NCBI GenBank assembly: GCA_046732855.1
Contig: JBKPNX010000052.1
Coordinates: 1 to 47,095, forward strand
Reading direction: 5' to 3'
DNA from: JBKPNX01 sp046732855
Lineage (GTDB): Bacteria > Pseudomonadota > Alphaproteobacteria > Geminicoccales > Geminicoccaceae
Length of the DNA: 47,095 nt
The first letter of the stretch is position 1, and every line of letters starts with the position of its first letter. Below are positions 8,509 through 17,188 of the stretch, piece after piece. A program made the position numbers and the translations under genes. Under the pieces are notes generated by a model. The model saw only the letters and a list, made by a program, of their open reading frames with translations, ran no database searches and was not told the origin of the DNA.

Positions 8509-9159
8509 CTAGGCCGATGCCAGCTCGTCGTGCAGCCGGCGGACCGCGGCGGCTGCGTCCGCCGGGTCGGTCCACGTGCTCGCATCGGCGCTCACGAAGT
8601 CGGCCCCAGCACGCGCCAGGGCCGCGCAGTCGCCCTCCGCCATCGCCGCCTCGGCGAGACACGGCAGCACGAACAGCTCGCTCCACCACTCCAGCAGCTC
8701 GAACACCTCATGCCCGGGACGCTGCCCGAGGTCGCCGAACCCGACGTAGTCGGCGCCGGCCTCACCCGCGGTCATCGCCGCATCGCGCGAACGCCCGCAG
8801 GACAGGCCCAGAATCCGGTCGCGGCCCAGCACCGCACGGCGCGCTGCCACGTCGGCCGCGCCGCCCCCAAGATGGACACCATCGGCGCCGATCTCAAGGG
8901 CGAGCCCGACGTGGTCGCGCACGAGGCAGGCGGTGCCCGCCTGCGCGCACACCGCGCGCACGGGCGCAAGTCGTGCGCTCACGCTGCTTCGCCGCGGGCC
9001 GGCGAGGTCGACCGGCAGCACGAACCCGGCGACGGCGCCGACCGCGAGCGCCGCGGCGAGCTGCTCGGCCAGAAGTTCCGGGTCGTAGCGCGGCGGGCCA
9101 ATCAGCAGCAGCTGACAGCCCGCCCGGCCGGGGTCGGCCGTCTCGTCCGCGCGGCTCAC
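8509..9159 (-). CDS. thiE: thiamine-phosphate synthase-like protein (ThiE family)
   Basis: A 216-residue TIM-barrel protein. The phosphate-binding and substrate motifs of ThiE/TenI are present: CLVRDHVGLALEIGADGVHLGG, GLSCGRSRDAAMTAGEAGADYVGFG, and the C-terminal AGADFVSADAS. ThiE joins the pyrimidine and thiazole halves of thiamine, while TenI is a related thiazole tautomerase, so the exact reaction is uncertain. Some residues differ from well-known ThiE (for example CLVRDH where most have LIINDR). GTG 9159 starts within the stop codon of the aldolase gene (GTGA overlap), so the two are translationally coupled. No other thi genes are nearby. Confidence 0.75.
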   Translation of the reverse strand: MSRADETADPGRAGCQLLLIGPPRYDPELLAEQLAAALAVGAVAGFVLPVDLAGPRRSSVSARLAPVRAVCAQAGTACLVRDHVGLALEIGADGVHLGGGAADVAARRAVLGRDRILGLSCGRSRDAAMTAGEAGADYVGFGDLGQRPGHEVFELLEWWSELFVLPCLAEAAMAEGDCAALARAGADFVSADASTWTDPADAAAAVRRLHDELASA

Positions 9160-10073
9160 GCTTCGTTGAGGTAGATCTTGATCACCTCGTCGAGCAGGGC
9201 GAGCGCCTCGTGCTTCGGCCGGCGGAAACTGTTGCGCCCGATGATCGAGCCCGAGCCGCCGCCATCGCGAATCTGGCGGATCTCATCGAGCAGCCCCTCC
9301 GTGTCCTTGGCCTCGCCGCCCGAGAACACCACGAGGCGCTTGCCGGCGAACGCGCACTGCATGACGTGGCGCACCCGCGCCGCGAGCGTCGAGGTGTCGA
9401 TGTCCTCGGCCTGGTACACCTTCTTGGCCGCGTCCAGATCGAGGTCGGCCGACGGCGGCTTGACCTTGATCACGTTCGCGCCCATCAGCGCCGCCATGTG
9501 CGCAGCGTAGGCGACCACGTCAAAGGCGGTCTCCTTGGTCACCTTGCCGCCGCGCGGGTAGGACCAGACCACGGCGGCGAGGCCATAGGACTTGGCCTCC
9601 GCGATGAGGTCGCGCAGCTCTTCCATCATGTCGTAGCAGGCCTCGGAGCCCGGATAGATGGTGAAGCCGACGCCGACGCAGCCGAGGTGCAGCGCATCTT
9701 TGACGGTTGCCGTGACCGCCTGATCCTGCACGCCGGCGGCCAGGCTGTTGGCGCTGTTCATCTTGAGGATCGTCGGCAGCTGACCGGCGTAGGTGTCGGC
9801 GCCCTGCTGCAAGAGGCCGAGCGGCGCCGCGTAACCGGACAGGCCGGCATCGAGCGCCAGCTGGTAGAGGTAGTGGGGGTCGTACGCCGCGGGATTGCTC
9901 GCGAAGCTGCGCGCCGGGCCATGCTCGTAGCCCTGGTCGACCGGCAGGATCACCACTTTGCCGGTGCCGCCGAGACGGCCGTGCATCAGCAGCCGCGCGA
10001 GATTGCCTTTGACCCCGGCATTGTCGCCTTCGTACCAGGACAGGATCTCCTTGACCTCGGGGGTGATCTGCAT
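9156..10073 (-). CDS. fbaB: class I fructose-bisphosphate aldolase (DhnA/FbaB type)
   Basis: A 305-residue aldolase that interconverts fructose-1,6-bisphosphate with glyceraldehyde-3-phosphate and dihydroxyacetone phosphate. It matches the archaeal-type class I (DhnA) family: MQITPEVKEILSWYEGDNAGVKGNLARLL, VVILPVDQGYEHGPARSF, and the Schiff-base region VIKVKPPSAD. ATG 10073 is used because GGGAG lies ~8 bases upstream; the longer frame adds arginine-rich sequence unlike the family. It fits with gap, pgk and tkt upstream on the same strand as part of glycolysis/gluconeogenesis or a Calvin-type cycle, but no RuBisCO or phosphoribulokinase is seen here. Confidence 0.92.
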   Translation of the reverse strand: MQITPEVKEILSWYEGDNAGVKGNLARLLMHGRLGGTGKVVILPVDQGYEHGPARSFASNPAAYDPHYLYQLALDAGLSGYAAPLGLLQQGADTYAGQLPTILKMNSANSLAAGVQDQAVTATVKDALHLGCVGVGFTIYPGSEACYDMMEELRDLIAEAKSYGLAAVVWSYPRGGKVTKETAFDVVAYAAHMAALMGANVIKVKPPSADLDLDAAKKVYQAEDIDTSTLAARVRHVMQCAFAGKRLVVFSGGEAKDTEGLLDEIRQIRDGGGSGSIIGRNSFRRPKHEALALLDEVIKIYLNEA

Positions 10074-10204
10074 GGCTCGACTCCCTTTCGATGGCGTCCC
10101 GCGGCAGCCTCGGCGCGCCGCGACGTCCCGGCTGGTGCAGCGGTCGCTCCCTGCTGCTGACATAGCGCCGCGCACGGTCGCAAGGCAAGGCGGCCGGGGC
10201 GGTC

Positions 10205-10591
10205 TCAGCCGGAGCCGATCGTGTACGCATAGCCGATCCAGGCGGTTAACAAGATCGCTGCGACCCAGATCAGAGCGATCACCGCTGCTGCTGCCCGACT
10301 CACCGGCCGTTCCAAGAGCAGGGTCGCGGCTGCCCGGTGTTCGGTCATAAGCTCCCGCGGGATCAGTCTGATCGTCACGAGGATGCCGAGCGGGACGACG
10401 ACCAGATCATCCAGATAGCCCAACACGGGCACGAAATCGGGGATCAGGTCGATGGGCGAGAAAGCATATGCCGCGACGCACAAGGCGAGCGCCCGCGCGT
10501 ACCAGGGGACCCGAGGGTCGCGCGCCGCGAGATAAACGGCAAGCGCATCTCGTTTGATTGGCTGCGCCCATCGTATGAGCCGATCGCGCAA
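10205..10591 (-). CDS. DUF1232 (YkvA-like) membrane protein
   Basis: A 128-residue protein whose segment WYARALALCVAAYAFSPIDLIPDFVPVLGYLDDLVVVPLGI is the DUF1232 signature (SPIDLIPDFIPVLGYLDD). It has two hydrophobic stretches around that motif and one more at the C-terminus (AAAAVIALIWVAAILLTAWIGYAY). The family is widespread and its biochemical function is unknown. The start is TTG 10591; upstream in this frame there is no ATG or GTG before a stop. It lies within the pgk-fba cluster but is separated from the aldolase by 131 bp. Confidence 0.82.
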   Translation of the reverse strand: MRDRLIRWAQPIKRDALAVYLAARDPRVPWYARALALCVAAYAFSPIDLIPDFVPVLGYLDDLVVVPLGILVTIRLIPRELMTEHRAAATLLLERPVSRAAAAVIALIWVAAILLTAWIGYAYTIGSG

Positions 10592-10652
10592 AACTCGGTC
10601 TCTGGCAAGCTGATAACTGTGGGTGAGCCGCCGCGTCGTTATTGGTGAGGTT

Positions 10653-11060
10653 CTACCGCTCAGTGTGATCGCGAGGCACCCCCAGGGATCCCTTCATGCC
10701 GCAAAGTCGGGCACGCAGAATGGCCGCGGCGTCGTCCTCGGGTTGCAGCATCAGCACCTCGGGCGCGTCCGCCTCCACGACGGCGCCCAGCTGCCCGGCC
10801 ATGTCGTGCAGGCGGCGTGCCACGTCGTCGCGGCCCGAAAAGGCGATCCGCCTGCAGCCCGTGCGCAGGGCGGCCATGACCAGCCCGGCATCATCGCCGC
10901 AGTCGACCAGCAGCTCGTGGCCGACCTCATCGCCGAGCGCCTTGAGGTAGCCGACACCGGCGTAGCCCGCTGCACCGGGGGCGCTACGCAGCTCGATCGC
11001 GCAGCCCGCCTCGGCCGCGGCAGCGAGGGCGGAGCGCGCCTGCTCGAGATGATGGACCAC
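10653..11060 (-). CDS. conserved-looking hypothetical protein between pgk and the aldolase
   Basis: A 135-residue protein read from GTG 11060, 14 bases beyond the pgk stop codon; the same frame continues upstream only as antisense-like sequence over pgk. The body (VVHHLEQARSALAAAAEAG, then IELRSAPGAAGYAGVGYLKALGDE, VDCGDDAGLVMAALRTGCRRIAFSG, HDMAGQLGAVVEADAPEVLML) alternates helices and strands like a small alpha/beta fold. The clean codon bias and conserved-looking Cys/Asp-Asp segment support a real gene. I do not recognise a named family. Its place directly after pgk suggests co-transcription with the glycolytic cluster. Confidence 0.65.
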   Translation of the reverse strand: MVHHLEQARSALAAAAEAGCAIELRSAPGAAGYAGVGYLKALGDEVGHELLVDCGDDAGLVMAALRTGCRRIAFSGRDDVARRLHDMAGQLGAVVEADAPEVLMLQPEDDAAAILRARLCGMKGSLGVPRDHTER

Positions 11061-11074
11061 GACCTGCGCGGCCC

Positions 11075-12271
11075 CTACTCCTGGCGCAGCACGGCGACGC
11101 CCGGCAGCTCCTTGCCTTCCAGCCATTCGAGAAAAGCGCCACCGGCGGTCGAGACGTAGGACATCTGCTCGAGCACGCCCGCTTCCGCCAGCGCGGCGAT
11201 CGTATCGCCGCCGCCCGCGACGCTCATCAGCTTGCCGGCCTTGGTCAGCGCCGCCACCCGCCGCGCTACGGCGACCGTGCCCTGATCGAACGGCGGGATC
11301 TCGAACGCGCCAAGCGGCCCGTTCCAGACCGCGGTGCGGCACCGCGCCAGCTGCTCCTCGATCAGCTGCACCGTGCCAGGTCCGACATCGAGGATCATGG
11401 CGTCTTCCGGCACTCGCTCGATCGGCACCACCTCGGACGGCGCGCCCGCCTCGAGCCGGCGCGCGACGCGGCCGTCGACCGGCAGCAGCAGCTGACAGCC
11501 CCGGCTTTCCGCCTGGGTAATGATCGCGCGCGCGGTGGCCGCCATGTCCTGCTCGCAGAGCGATTTGCCGACCGGCGTGCCTTTGGCGGACAGGAAGGTA
11601 TTGGCCATGCCGCCGCCGAGCACCAGGAGATCGACCCGCTCGATCAGGTTGCCGAGCACTTCGAGCTTGGTCGACACCTTGGCGCCGCCGACCAGGGCCG
11701 CAAGCGGCCGGTCGGGCGCATCGAGTGCCTGGGTCAGCGCCTCGATCTCCGCCTGCATCAGGCGGCCCGCCGCAGCGGGCAGACGCTCGGCCAGCCCGGT
11801 GATCGAGGCATGCGCCCGATGCGCCGCGGCGAAAGCATCGTCGACGTAGGCCTCGCCGAGCGCGGCCAGCTGGTCGGCGAACGCCGGATCGTTCTTCTCC
11901 TCGCCCGGATGGAAGCGCAGGTTCTCGAGCAGCACCGCGTCGCCGGGCCGGAGCGCCTCGACCGCGCGCCTGGCCGCCGGCCCGATGCAGTCCTCGGCGA
12001 ACGCCACCCTGCGCCCGAGCGCGGCGCCGAGCGGCTCGGACAGCGGCGCGAGCGACATCGACGGCTCGCGCTTGCCCTTCGGCCGGCCGAAGTGCGACAG
12101 GATCGCGACCTTGGCGTCCTTGCCCAACAGCTCCTTGACGGTCGGGACCGAGCGCTCGATCCGCGTGGCGTCGGTCACCTTGCCGTCCTGCATCGGCACG
12201 TTCAGATCGAGCCGCACCAGCACCGTGCGCCCGGCCACCTCCAGGTCGTCGAGGGTGCGTAAGCGGGCCAT
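11075..12271 (-). CDS. pgk: phosphoglycerate kinase
   Basis: A 398-residue phosphoglycerate kinase, which transfers phosphate between 1,3-bisphosphoglycerate and ADP. Seen in order: VLVRLDLNVPM (substrate-binding Asp/Asn), SHFGRPKG, LLENLRFHPGEEKNDP, HRAHASITGL, the hinge ALVGGAKVSTKLEVL, LGGGMANTFL, the adenine-binding region VWNGPLGAFE and SVAGGGDTIAAL near the end. Length is normal. ATG 12271 begins 13 bp after gap, with which it forms an operon. Between LEAYVDDAF and HRAHAS it reads AFAAAHRAHAS, where most pgk have AFGTAHRAHAS, a mild substitution. Confidence 0.97.
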   Translation of the reverse strand: MARLRTLDDLEVAGRTVLVRLDLNVPMQDGKVTDATRIERSVPTVKELLGKDAKVAILSHFGRPKGKREPSMSLAPLSEPLGAALGRRVAFAEDCIGPAARRAVEALRPGDAVLLENLRFHPGEEKNDPAFADQLAALGEAYVDDAFAAAHRAHASITGLAERLPAAAGRLMQAEIEALTQALDAPDRPLAALVGGAKVSTKLEVLGNLIERVDLLVLGGGMANTFLSAKGTPVGKSLCEQDMAATARAIITQAESRGCQLLLPVDGRVARRLEAGAPSEVVPIERVPEDAMILDVGPGTVQLIEEQLARCRTAVWNGPLGAFEIPPFDQGTVAVARRVAALTKAGKLMSVAGGGDTIAALAEAGVLEQMSYVSTAGGAFLEWLEGKELPGVAVLRQE

Positions 12272-12284
12272 CGGGCGGCCCCGA

Positions 12285-13289
12285 TCACAGCGCGCCGAGC
12301 AGCGCCGCGACGTCGCCCATGCGGCAGGAAAAGCCCCACTCGTTGTCGTACCAGGAGGCGACGCGGACCAGCTGGCCCTCCAGCACCTTGGTCGCGCCGA
12401 GATCGACGGTCGAGCTGTTGCTGTGGTGATTGAAGTCGACCGAGACCAGCGGCTCGCGATGAAAGCCAAGGACGCCCTGCATCGGCCCGTCGGCCGCCGC
12501 CACGATCGCCTGATTGATCTCCTCGATCGAGGTCTGGCGCTTGGGCATGAAGGTGAAGTCGACGACCGACACGTTCGCGGTCGGCACGCGGAAGGCGACG
12601 CCATCCAGCTTGCCCTTGAGCTCGGGCAGGACCAGGCCGACCGCGCGCGCCGCGCCGGTGGAGGTCGGGATGATCGACAGCGTCGCCGCCCGCGCCCGGT
12701 GCAGGTCCTTGTGGAACACGTCCAGGAGGTTCTGGTCGTTGGTGAACGAGTGAATCGTGGTCATGTGGCCGCGCACGATGCCGACCGCGTCGTGCAGGAC
12801 CTTGGCGACCGGCGCCAGGCAGTTGGTGGTGCAGGACGCGTTGGACACCACCTCGTGCTCGGGGCGCAGCTGCGCGTGGTTGACCTTGTAGCAGACCGTG
12901 ATGTCGGCGCCCTCGGCTGGCGCCGAGACCAGCACTTTCTTGGCGCCCGCCTCGAGATGGCGTGCGGCGGCGTCGCGCTTGGTGAACACCCCGGTGCATT
13001 CGGCGACCACGTCGACCTCGAGCTCGCCCCAGGGCAGCTTCGCGATGTCGCGCTCGCCCAGCACCCGGATCGGGCCGGTGCCGCAGTCCAGCTGGTCGCC
13101 CTCGAGCTGCACCTTGCCCGGGAAGCGGCCGTGCACCGAATCGTAGCGCAAGAGATGCGCGTTGGTCTCCGGCGGCGCCAGGTCGTTGATCGCGACCACG
13201 CTGAGGTCGGTGCGCCCCTGCTCCACGATGGCGCGCAGAATATGCCGGCCGATCCGGCCAAAGCCATTGATTGCCATGCGAACGGTCAC
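12285..13289 (-). CDS. gap: glyceraldehyde-3-phosphate dehydrogenase, type I
   Basis: A 334-residue NAD(P)-dependent GAPDH. The NAD fold starts with VRMAINGFGRIGRHILRA. The catalytic cysteine lies in SNASCTTNCLAPVAKVLHD, and the C-terminal SWYDNEWGFSCRM is the family ending. NDLAPPETNAHLLRYDSVHGRFPG is typical of proteobacterial Gap. The start is GTG 13289 with GAGGAG six bases upstream; an in-frame ATG four codons later has no separate site. It leads directly into pgk. Upstream, tkt is separated from it by ~780 bp holding a small unknown gene. Confidence 0.96.
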   Translation of the reverse strand: MTVRMAINGFGRIGRHILRAIVEQGRTDLSVVAINDLAPPETNAHLLRYDSVHGRFPGKVQLEGDQLDCGTGPIRVLGERDIAKLPWGELEVDVVAECTGVFTKRDAAARHLEAGAKKVLVSAPAEGADITVCYKVNHAQLRPEHEVVSNASCTTNCLAPVAKVLHDAVGIVRGHMTTIHSFTNDQNLLDVFHKDLHRARAATLSIIPTSTGAARAVGLVLPELKGKLDGVAFRVPTANVSVVDFTFMPKRQTSIEEINQAIVAAADGPMQGVLGFHREPLVSVDFNHHSNSSTVDLGATKVLEGQLVRVASWYDNEWGFSCRMGDVAALLGAL

Positions 13290-13571
13290 GTAACTCTCCT
13301 CGATCTGGCGGCGACAGCGGAACCTTCGCGCCGCGAGTCTACGGTCGGCCTATAAACACCCGGGCGCCGGACCTGGAATTCCGATTGAGATGCAAGCAGA
13401 CGATCGCACGCCACCACAGCATCATCTACGGCAGGGCAGATGTCGATGGCAAGCCCGGCCCGATGGGTGACCTGCGGGTCCATTGGCCGGGCGTCTCGGT
13501 CCGATGCCGGCACCACGAGCCTTCGTCGGGAATTCGCGAGGGTCCGGCTTGGCCGCTTCAGCTCGTTATTT

Positions 13572-13934
13572 TCACGGGATCCTCCGCGCCCGCAGGATCT
13601 TCATGATCTGTGCCAATTCTTTCCACAGCGCCCGGCTGGACTCCCAGTCGGTGGTAGCGTGATACGCTGCGAACAACTCAGCGGCTAACTGGCGCAGGTG
13701 CTCCCGGGCCCGCTGCTTGCTTCTCCTGCAGAGTCGCGCCCGGTCCACGAGCTGTTGCCAGTTAGCCCTGGCATTCGGCGGTGTGAGCTGCCGTGGGTGA
13801 CTAACCCATCGCCTCCTAGCGCGGCGAGGCTCCCACTCGATCGGGTCGCTGTCGTATTCTGATTCCGTCGTCTTTGGGATACGCCGTATATGGGCAGGTC
13901 CCATTTGCATGAATCGGGTGTTCCTTCGATACAT
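13572..13934 (-). CDS. hypothetical basic protein between tkt and gap
   Basis: A 120-residue protein read from ATG 13934, with GAGG seven bases upstream. It is rich in Arg and Trp (PIEWEPRRARRRWVSHPRQL), and its second half is predicted helical (RANWQQLVDRARLCRRSKQRAREHLRQLAAELFAAYHA). Base composition is clearly less GC-rich than tkt and gap on either side. I do not recognise a family. The good ribosome-binding site and regular helical pattern favour a real gene, possibly a late arrival in the carbon-metabolism cluster. Confidence 0.5.
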   Translation of the reverse strand: MYRRNTRFMQMGPAHIRRIPKTTESEYDSDPIEWEPRRARRRWVSHPRQLTPPNARANWQQLVDRARLCRRSKQRAREHLRQLAAELFAAYHATTDWESSRALWKELAQIMKILRARRIP

Positions 13935-14064
13935 CACTTAACCTCTGCCGCCGGCGCGCAGGTTAAAGTACTCTGCGGGTCCTGTTGCCGTCTTGACAAG
14001 CTGCTGCGGGCGCTCATTTTGCTTGCGCTCGCCCCCGGTCGGCCTTTGCAGCCATCTTAGCACT

Positions 14065-16071
14065 TCAAAGGCGTTGGCGCACGAGCTCGACCACGCGCTC
14101 GGGCGTGATGCCGAAATGGGCGTACAGGGCTTCGGCTGGTGCCGAGGCGCCAAAGCCGCGCATGCCGATCACGTCGGCCTCCTGGCGCACGTAACGCGTC
14201 CAGCCGAACGGCGCTGCCGCCTCGATCGCGATGCGCAAACCCGAGCCGAGCACTTCCTTGCGGTAGGTCGAATCCTGCTGGTCAAACAGCTCGAAGCAGG
14301 GCATCGACACCACCGCGCAGCCGACCCCGTACGCCTGCAGGCGTTTGCGCGCCTGGACGGCGATCGCCACCTCGGAGCCGGTCGCGAGCAGCGTGACCAT
14401 ACGGCGGCCGTCCGCCTCCTCGAGCACGTAGGCGCCGCGGGCCGAGCGATTGACCTCGTCGGGCGTGGTGCGCAACACTGGCACGCCCTGGCGGGTGAGC
14501 GCGAGCGCCGAAGGACCGTCGGCGCGCACCAGCGCCAATGCCCAGCACTCCGCGGTCTCGACCGCATCGGCCGGGCGGAACACGAACAGGCCGGGCATCG
14601 CACGCAGCGCCGCGAGGTGCTCGATCGGCTGATGGGTCGGGCCATCCTCGCCGAGCCCGATCGAATCGTGGGTCAGCACGAAGATCACGCGCTGGCCCAT
14701 CAGCGCGGCCAGGCGGATCGCCGGCCGGCAGTAATCCGAGAAGATCAGGAAGGTGCCGCCGTAGGGGATGATGCCGCGGTGCAAAGCCATGCCGTTCATG
14801 GCCGCGGCCATCGCGTGCTCGCGCACCCCGAAATGAATGTAGCGGCCGCCCGGCGTCTCCGGGGTCATCGGCTGCGTCGCGGCGGTCTTGGTGTTGACCG
14901 AGCCGGTCAGGTCGGCCGAGCCGCCGACCAGCTCGGGCACGACGGGCGTGAAGGCCTCGAGCACCTCCTGGCTGGCCTTGCGCGTCGCCCAGGTCGGCCG
15001 CTCCTCGGCAAACCGCTGCTTGAGCCCGCGCAGAAGACCGTCCAGGCCGGGCGGCAGGACCCCCGCCTGGGCGCGCTCGAACTCGGCGCGGACTTCCGCC
15101 CCCTGCCGCGCGAGACGCCCTTCCCAGGCCGTGCGCACCGAGGCGCCGCGGCCACCGAAGCCACGCCAGGCGTCGAGGATCGCGGGCGGGATCTCGAACG
15201 GCGGGTACGGCCAAACGAGCTCGCGTCGGGCCCCCGCCACCTCGTCAGCGCCGAGCGGCGAGCCGTGGGTCGCGGCGGTGCCCGCCTTGTGCGGCGCGCC
15301 GTAGCCGATCGTGGTGCGGCACGCGATCAGGGTCGGCCGGTCCGCGCTCTGGGCCGCGGCCAGAGCAGCCGCGATCGCCGCGGGATCCTGGCCGTCGATC
15401 GCGCTCGCCCGCCAGCCGTACGCCTCGAACCGCTCGAGCGTGTTGTCGGAGAAGGCGAGCGCCGTCGAGCCGTCGATCGAGATGTGGTTGTCGTCGTAGA
15501 GCACGATCAGGCGGTCGAGGCGCTGATGGCCCGCGAACGAGCAGGCCTCGTGGCTGATGCCCTCCATCAGATCGCCGTCGCTCGCGACCACGTAGGTGCG
15601 ATGGTCGACCAGATCCGCGCCGAACCGGGCGCGCAGATGGCGTTCGGCGAGCGCCATGCCGACCGCGTTGCCGAGGCCCTGGCCGAGCGGTCCGGTGGTG
15701 GTCTCGATCCCGGGCGCATGGCCAAACTCGGGGTGACCCGCGGTGCGCGAGCCGAGCTGGCGAAAGCGCCGCAGCTGGTCGAGGTCCATCGCCGGGTAGC
15801 CGGTCAGGAACAGCAGCGCGTAGAGCAGCATCGAGCCGTGCCCGGCCGACAGCACGAAGCGGTCGCGGTCGGGCCACTCGGGCGCGCCCGGGTCAAAGCG
15901 CAGGAACTGCGTGAACAGGACCGTGGCGACGTCGGCCATGCCCATGGGCATGCCGGGATGGCCGGACTTGGCCGCCTCGACCGCATCCATCGCGAGCGCG
16001 CGGATCGCGTTGGCCAGGTCGCGGTGGCTGGGCTCGTCGGACGAGCCGCGCTCGGGCGTGGCGGCGGTCAT
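14065..16071 (-). CDS. tkt: transketolase
   Basis: A 668-residue thiamine-diphosphate enzyme of the pentose phosphate or Calvin pathways. Visible signatures are AAKSGHPGMPMGMADV, the ThDP/Mg motif SDGDLMEGISHEACSFAGH, LYDDNHISIDG, and in the pyrimidine domain REHAMAAAMNGMALHRG followed by TFLIFSDYCRPAIRLAALM and THDSIGLGEDGPTHQPIEHLA. The C-terminal domain ends with FGITPERVVELVRQRL. ATG 16071 is chosen; ATG 16083 in the same frame is equally possible because neither has a strong ribosome-binding site. It is the first gene of the minus-strand carbon cluster but is separated from gap by ~780 bp. Confidence 0.96.
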   Translation of the reverse strand: MTAATPERGSSDEPSHRDLANAIRALAMDAVEAAKSGHPGMPMGMADVATVLFTQFLRFDPGAPEWPDRDRFVLSAGHGSMLLYALLFLTGYPAMDLDQLRRFRQLGSRTAGHPEFGHAPGIETTTGPLGQGLGNAVGMALAERHLRARFGADLVDHRTYVVASDGDLMEGISHEACSFAGHQRLDRLIVLYDDNHISIDGSTALAFSDNTLERFEAYGWRASAIDGQDPAAIAAALAAAQSADRPTLIACRTTIGYGAPHKAGTAATHGSPLGADEVAGARRELVWPYPPFEIPPAILDAWRGFGGRGASVRTAWEGRLARQGAEVRAEFERAQAGVLPPGLDGLLRGLKQRFAEERPTWATRKASQEVLEAFTPVVPELVGGSADLTGSVNTKTAATQPMTPETPGGRYIHFGVREHAMAAAMNGMALHRGIIPYGGTFLIFSDYCRPAIRLAALMGQRVIFVLTHDSIGLGEDGPTHQPIEHLAALRAMPGLFVFRPADAVETAECWALALVRADGPSALALTRQGVPVLRTTPDEVNRSARGAYVLEEADGRRMVTLLATGSEVAIAVQARKRLQAYGVGCAVVSMPCFELFDQQDSTYRKEVLGSGLRIAIEAAAPFGWTRYVRQEADVIGMRGFGASAPAEALYAHFGITPERVVELVRQRL

Positions 16072-16323
16072 GGGCGCACGCATCTTATGAAGTGAGCAGG
16101 GACCCGGCGCGGCAAGGCCCCGAGCCGGGCGAACTGGGCGGAACGTGACCCATCCACGGCAAAAATCAACCCGAATCTGTGCCGGGCCGCCGAGCTCGCG
16201 GGCTGCTCGGGGGATCGTCGCGTCACGCCGGGGACCTGTTGCCAACGGTGCCGCCATGCTCGCCGACAGCGTGCTCGTGAGCCTGCCGGCGCAGTGAGCG
16301 CCACAACCTTGTCTCGGGAGCTT

Positions 16324-17082
16324 CTATCGTACGCCTAGAACTCCCTCCCGCGTCCGATCGATTTTCGCCGTGAACTCCATAAGGTTCTTAAGTGGCGCGA
16401 ATTGCCGGACAGCGTGGGGACGAGCGAGCTCCGTGGCCGCAGTTGTCACGCCCCAGGCGATGAGCGCCATCAGAGGCAGGCTGAGCCATGCCCGGATCAA
16501 ACGGCGCGGCAACGTCAGTAGCGCATGTGGCACCGCCGTCCCGGCTTCGAGCAAGAAGTGTGCGAGAATCAAGAGCGGCGTCGGCAGGGCGAGCAGCCAG
16601 GGGATGGCGCTGCCGCGTGAGGAGACACCCATGTGCAGGATCATTGCCGCGATCGTGAGCGGTAGCACGGCAGCGCCACCCACGACGTGACGAAGTGCGA
16701 TTCCCATGGAGGATCGAAGCGTGAGACGAGGACCCACACTCGAATCGGCCAGGAGTAGCTGAATCGCCATGAGAGGCGTCGTAATGACGACCGCATTGGC
16801 CAGGATGCCCAGCGCGAAGCCAATCCCCAATCCGACGGGACCACCCATGTGCCTGACGAACTTCATGTACGCGTAGCTTAGGACGACCCAGGAGGCCCAT
16901 CCTGTCGGGTAAGTGGCAACCAATATGATGCCCATCGCGATGGGCAGTCGTTTCGGCGACGAGACGGCGATTGCGCACCAGAGCAACTGGTAGCTAAGGG
17001 CCAGGCGAGCGGCTACGCCCATGAGTGGCTCGCGAGAGTCTGGCAGGAACACGAGCCAGCCCACCAGCTGAACCAACAACAC
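16324..17082 (-). CDS. hypothetical polytopic membrane protein, start uncertain
   Basis: A 252-residue protein with about six hydrophobic segments (for example LLVQLVGWLVFL, LPIAMGIILVATYPTGWASWVVLS, VGLGIGFALGILANAVVITTPLMAI, VVGGAAVLPLTIAAMILHMGV) and a charged C-terminal tail. I do not recognise the family. The given start is GTG 17082 without a ribosome-binding site. The same frame continues upstream with membrane-like sequence (AWRNLALTSC) to a stop with no ATG, GTG or TTG, while an ATG at 17152 lies in another frame. The true N-terminus may therefore be frameshifted or start differently. It is less GC-rich than its neighbours. Confidence 0.5.
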   Translation of the reverse strand: MLLVQLVGWLVFLPDSREPLMGVAARLALSYQLLWCAIAVSSPKRLPIAMGIILVATYPTGWASWVVLSYAYMKFVRHMGGPVGLGIGFALGILANAVVITTPLMAIQLLLADSSVGPRLTLRSSMGIALRHVVGGAAVLPLTIAAMILHMGVSSRGSAIPWLLALPTPLLILAHFLLEAGTAVPHALLTLPRRLIRAWLSLPLMALIAWGVTTAATELARPHAVRQFAPLKNLMEFTAKIDRTREGVLGVR

Positions 17083-17188
17083 ACAGGAGGTGAGCGCCAG
17101 ATTGCGCCAAGCCGTGGGTTCTCCGGGACGTGGCCGCCTTCGGGATCGTCATGTTGAGGACGGTCAAAACAAAAAACTTCTAAAGCCC

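Noticed and set aside
10653..11342. A longer protein starting at 11342 over the end of pgk
   Set aside because: The part upstream of 11060 overlaps pgk and is Arg/Gly-rich without structure. GTG 11060 just after the pgk stop is more natural.
13993..16095. Long plus-strand frame opposite transketolase
   Set aside because: It is antisense to a clear tkt. Its translation is Arg/His/Gln-rich without motifs, as expected from the complement of a high-GC gene. The same applies to the long frames opposite the P-type ATPase (27137-29434), LigD (30377-32236) and the aldolase.
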